From positions 40,849,115-40,913,114 of the forward strand of contig NC_045138.2 in NCBI RefSeq assembly GCF_008831285.2: a stretch of DNA of 64,000 bases, read 5' to 3'. This document shows, one piece after another, positions 58,306-64,000 of the stretch; position 1 is the first letter of the stretch; every line of letters starts with the position of its first letter. The notes under the pieces were generated by a model. It worked only from the letters and a program-made list of their open reading frames with translations. It did no database searches and had not been told where the DNA came from. A program made the translations under genes and the position numbers. The DNA comes from Nymphaea colorata (Eukaryota; Streptophyta; Magnoliopsida; Nymphaeales; Nymphaeaceae).

Positions 58306-59987
58306 TTGACCTTTTTCTTGGTTATGCTTCGAAAAATTTTCATATTCCTCTGATTTATCCTCTGCGGAGAAAATTTAAAAGAACCTGAAAAGATGTTACC
58401 TTAACAAACTTGTAATCCTTCGAGGTGTGCTGCAAGGATTCCTCATTTTAGTCTAAAGCAATCAATTCGGCGTCCCAAGGCTGGCGAGATGAGTAATGTT
58501 TGTAATATACAAAGTATATCTATCTATTTCTGTTGGTCAAGCTGGTTGAGAAGTTTGTTGCAGAAAAAGCTATTGATTTATTTACTTGTTCAGTGAGAGA
58601 GAGAGAGATCCATGATGTCCTCGGGTGGCTGGTCGGAACCATTCACAGTCAGTCTGAGCTCAGATCCATGAAATATTGACTTGCTATGAGATGCAAAGCT
58701 AAGTTTAAACTGCGGACTGAGTTGCCATACGTCAAGGCTCCAATTTGGACCTCTTGGGGAGCACTAATACTGATAGCAGTGCTTCTACTTAAGTCAGAGA
58801 TGGCAGCCGAATATTACAATCAACTTGCAAAGCAGAATACTTGAAAAGTTTCCTGGTTGTCAAGATAACGAATGCAAGATCAGGGAAATGATGACAGACC
58901 AATGTAGCAGCTATTTTTGAAAAACTGCCCACTTATCACAACGATCACCTTGATTCTGAGAAAAGCAATTGAAACATTTCCGTCTTAAATTTACAGCAAC
59001 CATGTCCTGCAATGAAGGACCAAGAAGATATGATTTCTGCAGTATGGAGCAAATGCTAGAAGAAAAGAGAAATTTTGGGGAGAAAGTTTCACAAGACATG
59101 CTTTTCTAGACACATTTAGAACATCTCCATCTTTTGAGATTGCATTTATAACAGCAACAAGTTCAGGGTAATTATTGTGCACCTCGAGAGCAGGCTAAGT
59201 GCTGATTAACACCGACAACTTAAGGATCGCTAGATGATAAAGCAGACCCATTTGTGTGTTAACGCTCTTCACTGCAAAGGCATGTAATAAAGTGATCATC
59301 ATCTATCTTTTGGTGGTGAGGAAGGGCCATTGGTTGGACAGTCACATATAGCAACGGCAGAAATCATTTGCTTACAATTGCTTTGGCAAGATTATCATGA
59401 TAAACTTTATCATTTGGCAATCTGTGCTCTGGAGATTTCTTTCTTTTCTAAAGAGATCAATCGTTGCCTTTTATTTATTTGGATTGCTGAAACACTTCGA
59501 GCTATTCTTTCTCGCTATAACGTCACTTGGTTGATCTCGATCTCCATGAACGCCCTTAACACCAGCGGATATAATCGCAGCAGCATCAACATCGTCTTTA
59601 TTATCATCACATTTGTTAGATGTCAAAGACCTGCTAATGCTATGTTTATCACATGGGGCCACGGCCTTAAATCAGTGGTCATCGTAAGAAGCATCGGATT
59701 TGAGGTTTTGCCGACAAGGTTGGATCATTCCAGAAATAGACTTTCAAGCTCACGCCCAAACTAGAATCACGTAATCTAGACTCGGACTCGGAACAAGAAT
59801 GATCTGGATCGTATCCGACCCGTTTTCAGCAGTCCGGCAATAGGCAGACTTCTTTCTGACGGTTCCAATATCCGAAGTCCCAGACCCAGACGGGCACATA
59901 GTCTGGTCTACGCGCGTCGGCAGCGTTTCTCCGTTCTCCGTTCTTGTTGCCCTCCTTCGCGCTCTTGTTTGGGTAGTTTTTGCCGCC
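58306..59987. other. Intergenic with decayed minus-strand coding pieces
   Basis: Contains the C2-gene 3' flank and the leader of the eIF4A3 gene (about 59850-59987). On the minus strand, frames at about 58990-59185 (VHNNYPELVAVINAISKDGD) and 59471-59690 (SNKCDDNKDDVDAAAIISAG) read like protein but are interrupted by stops and lack clear splice sites. They may be debris of one lost gene. No family is assigned. Confidence 0.35.
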
Positions 59988-63438
<3,451 letters not shown>

Positions 63439-64000
63439 AACTTGGTTGTGGATTATCGAAGAAGGGGATTCAGAAGAAAAGCTTATAGAAAATGCTTCAA
63501 TATGACGTGGCTATAAAGTGTGGAAGTTTGGATTGTTAGACAAGAATTTGGGCAATGGATTCTGCATTTGTTTATTAAGACCATCTTTGGTTTGACAGGT
63601 TGCTCAAATTAAATGATGAAGAATTGTGCTGGATTTGCCATCTTGAGAATCGAGACTGCTTTGCATTTCTCGGTGCTAAGAGAAAATTGGTTGCCTGAGT
63701 CTTATCTGTCGTTTTCTGCAAGCAAGATTTTCTGTGCCTTATGAAGTTGATTAAAGTCAGACAAGATGCGGAGATCTTCAGGTTGCTAATGGTCTGTCAA
63801 GTATGAGTGCATTGTGTGGATGTACGTGTACTTCTCTATAGGCTTTGGTTATTCATATGGATGCTGATTGGATTTGGAGCTTGATGCAAGTTTATCAAGT
63901 GGGCCTTTAGCTTATTCTGAGCCAAGGCCGTTTCTTGGGCAATGCAAGTGGATCATCACGTGTTTGGGAGCCTACTGATGAAGGAGTAGGCGAGGATGAG
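63439..64000. other. eIF4A3 3' flank
   Basis: No gene is recognised. The first part is likely the 3' UTR; the remainder runs to the window edge without a motif. Confidence 0.5.

Noticed and set aside
59330-59764. Plus-strand frame of 144 codons before eIF4A3
   Set aside because: It has no motif, no promoter or splice support, and the minus strand over the same bases looks more protein-like.

Overview
This is a nuclear chromosome segment from a flowering plant. Every recognisable gene has plant-type exon/intron structure, about half of the protein families are plant-typical (photorespiratory aminotransferase, ascorbate-synthesis dehydrogenase, AT-hook/PPC factor, CYSTM peptide), and the intergenic DNA is AT-rich and full of small decayed transposons. 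I cannot place it below angiosperm level from sequence alone.

Nine protein genes are supported, from left to right: (1) a tiny CYSTM cysteine-rich membrane peptide, + strand, 3512-4494, 64 residues in three very short exons; (2) peroxisomal serine/alanine:glyoxylate aminotransferase AGT1, +, 10030-13200, 401 aa; (3) L-galactono-1,4-lactone dehydrogenase GLDH, -, 17619-21488, 599 aa; (4) an annexin, +, 26241-28612, 313 aa; (5) the organelle fission protein FIS1, -, 31455-35143, 167 aa; (6) an intronless AT-hook/PPC (AHL) factor, -, 42784-43647, 287 aa; (7) an NADPH-dependent FMN/quinone reductase (NQR), +, 49428-52347, 238 aa with an extra N-terminal stretch; (8) an intronless C2-domain protein, +, 57115-58305, 396 aa; (9) the exon-junction-complex helicase eIF4A-III, +, 59988-63438, 415 aa. 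All joined exons keep frame and reach a natural stop, and the lengths fit the families. The exception in splicing is annexin intron 4, which lacks a normal donor; the eIF4A3 gene carries a well-formed GC-AG intron.

The genes do not form a pathway unit. Several act in organelle and redox biology (AGT1 in peroxisomes, GLDH in the inner mitochondrial membrane, FIS1 on both organelles, NQR on quinones), but plant gene neighbourhoods are usually not functional, so I treat this as coincidence.

Between genes: 4495-10029 and 13201-17618 are AT-rich DNA with repeat debris, the second with a decayed fragment of GLDH exon 1; 21489-26144 and 28613-31454 hold repeats and a small orphan ORF; 35144-42783 is a 7.6 kb gene-poor stretch; 43648-49427 is a nest of hAT-type MITEs, two with 7-8 bp target duplications, plus a decayed miniature LTR element (TRIM) whose solo-LTR relative sits in AGT1 intron 2; 52348-57114 holds a MITE and inverted Ty3/gypsy remnants. 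I found no tRNA, rRNA, CRISPR array or clearly novel multi-gene system. The observations most worth checking are the annexin splice donor, the TRIM pair, the GLDH fragment, the two-start NQR leader and the CYSTM gene.
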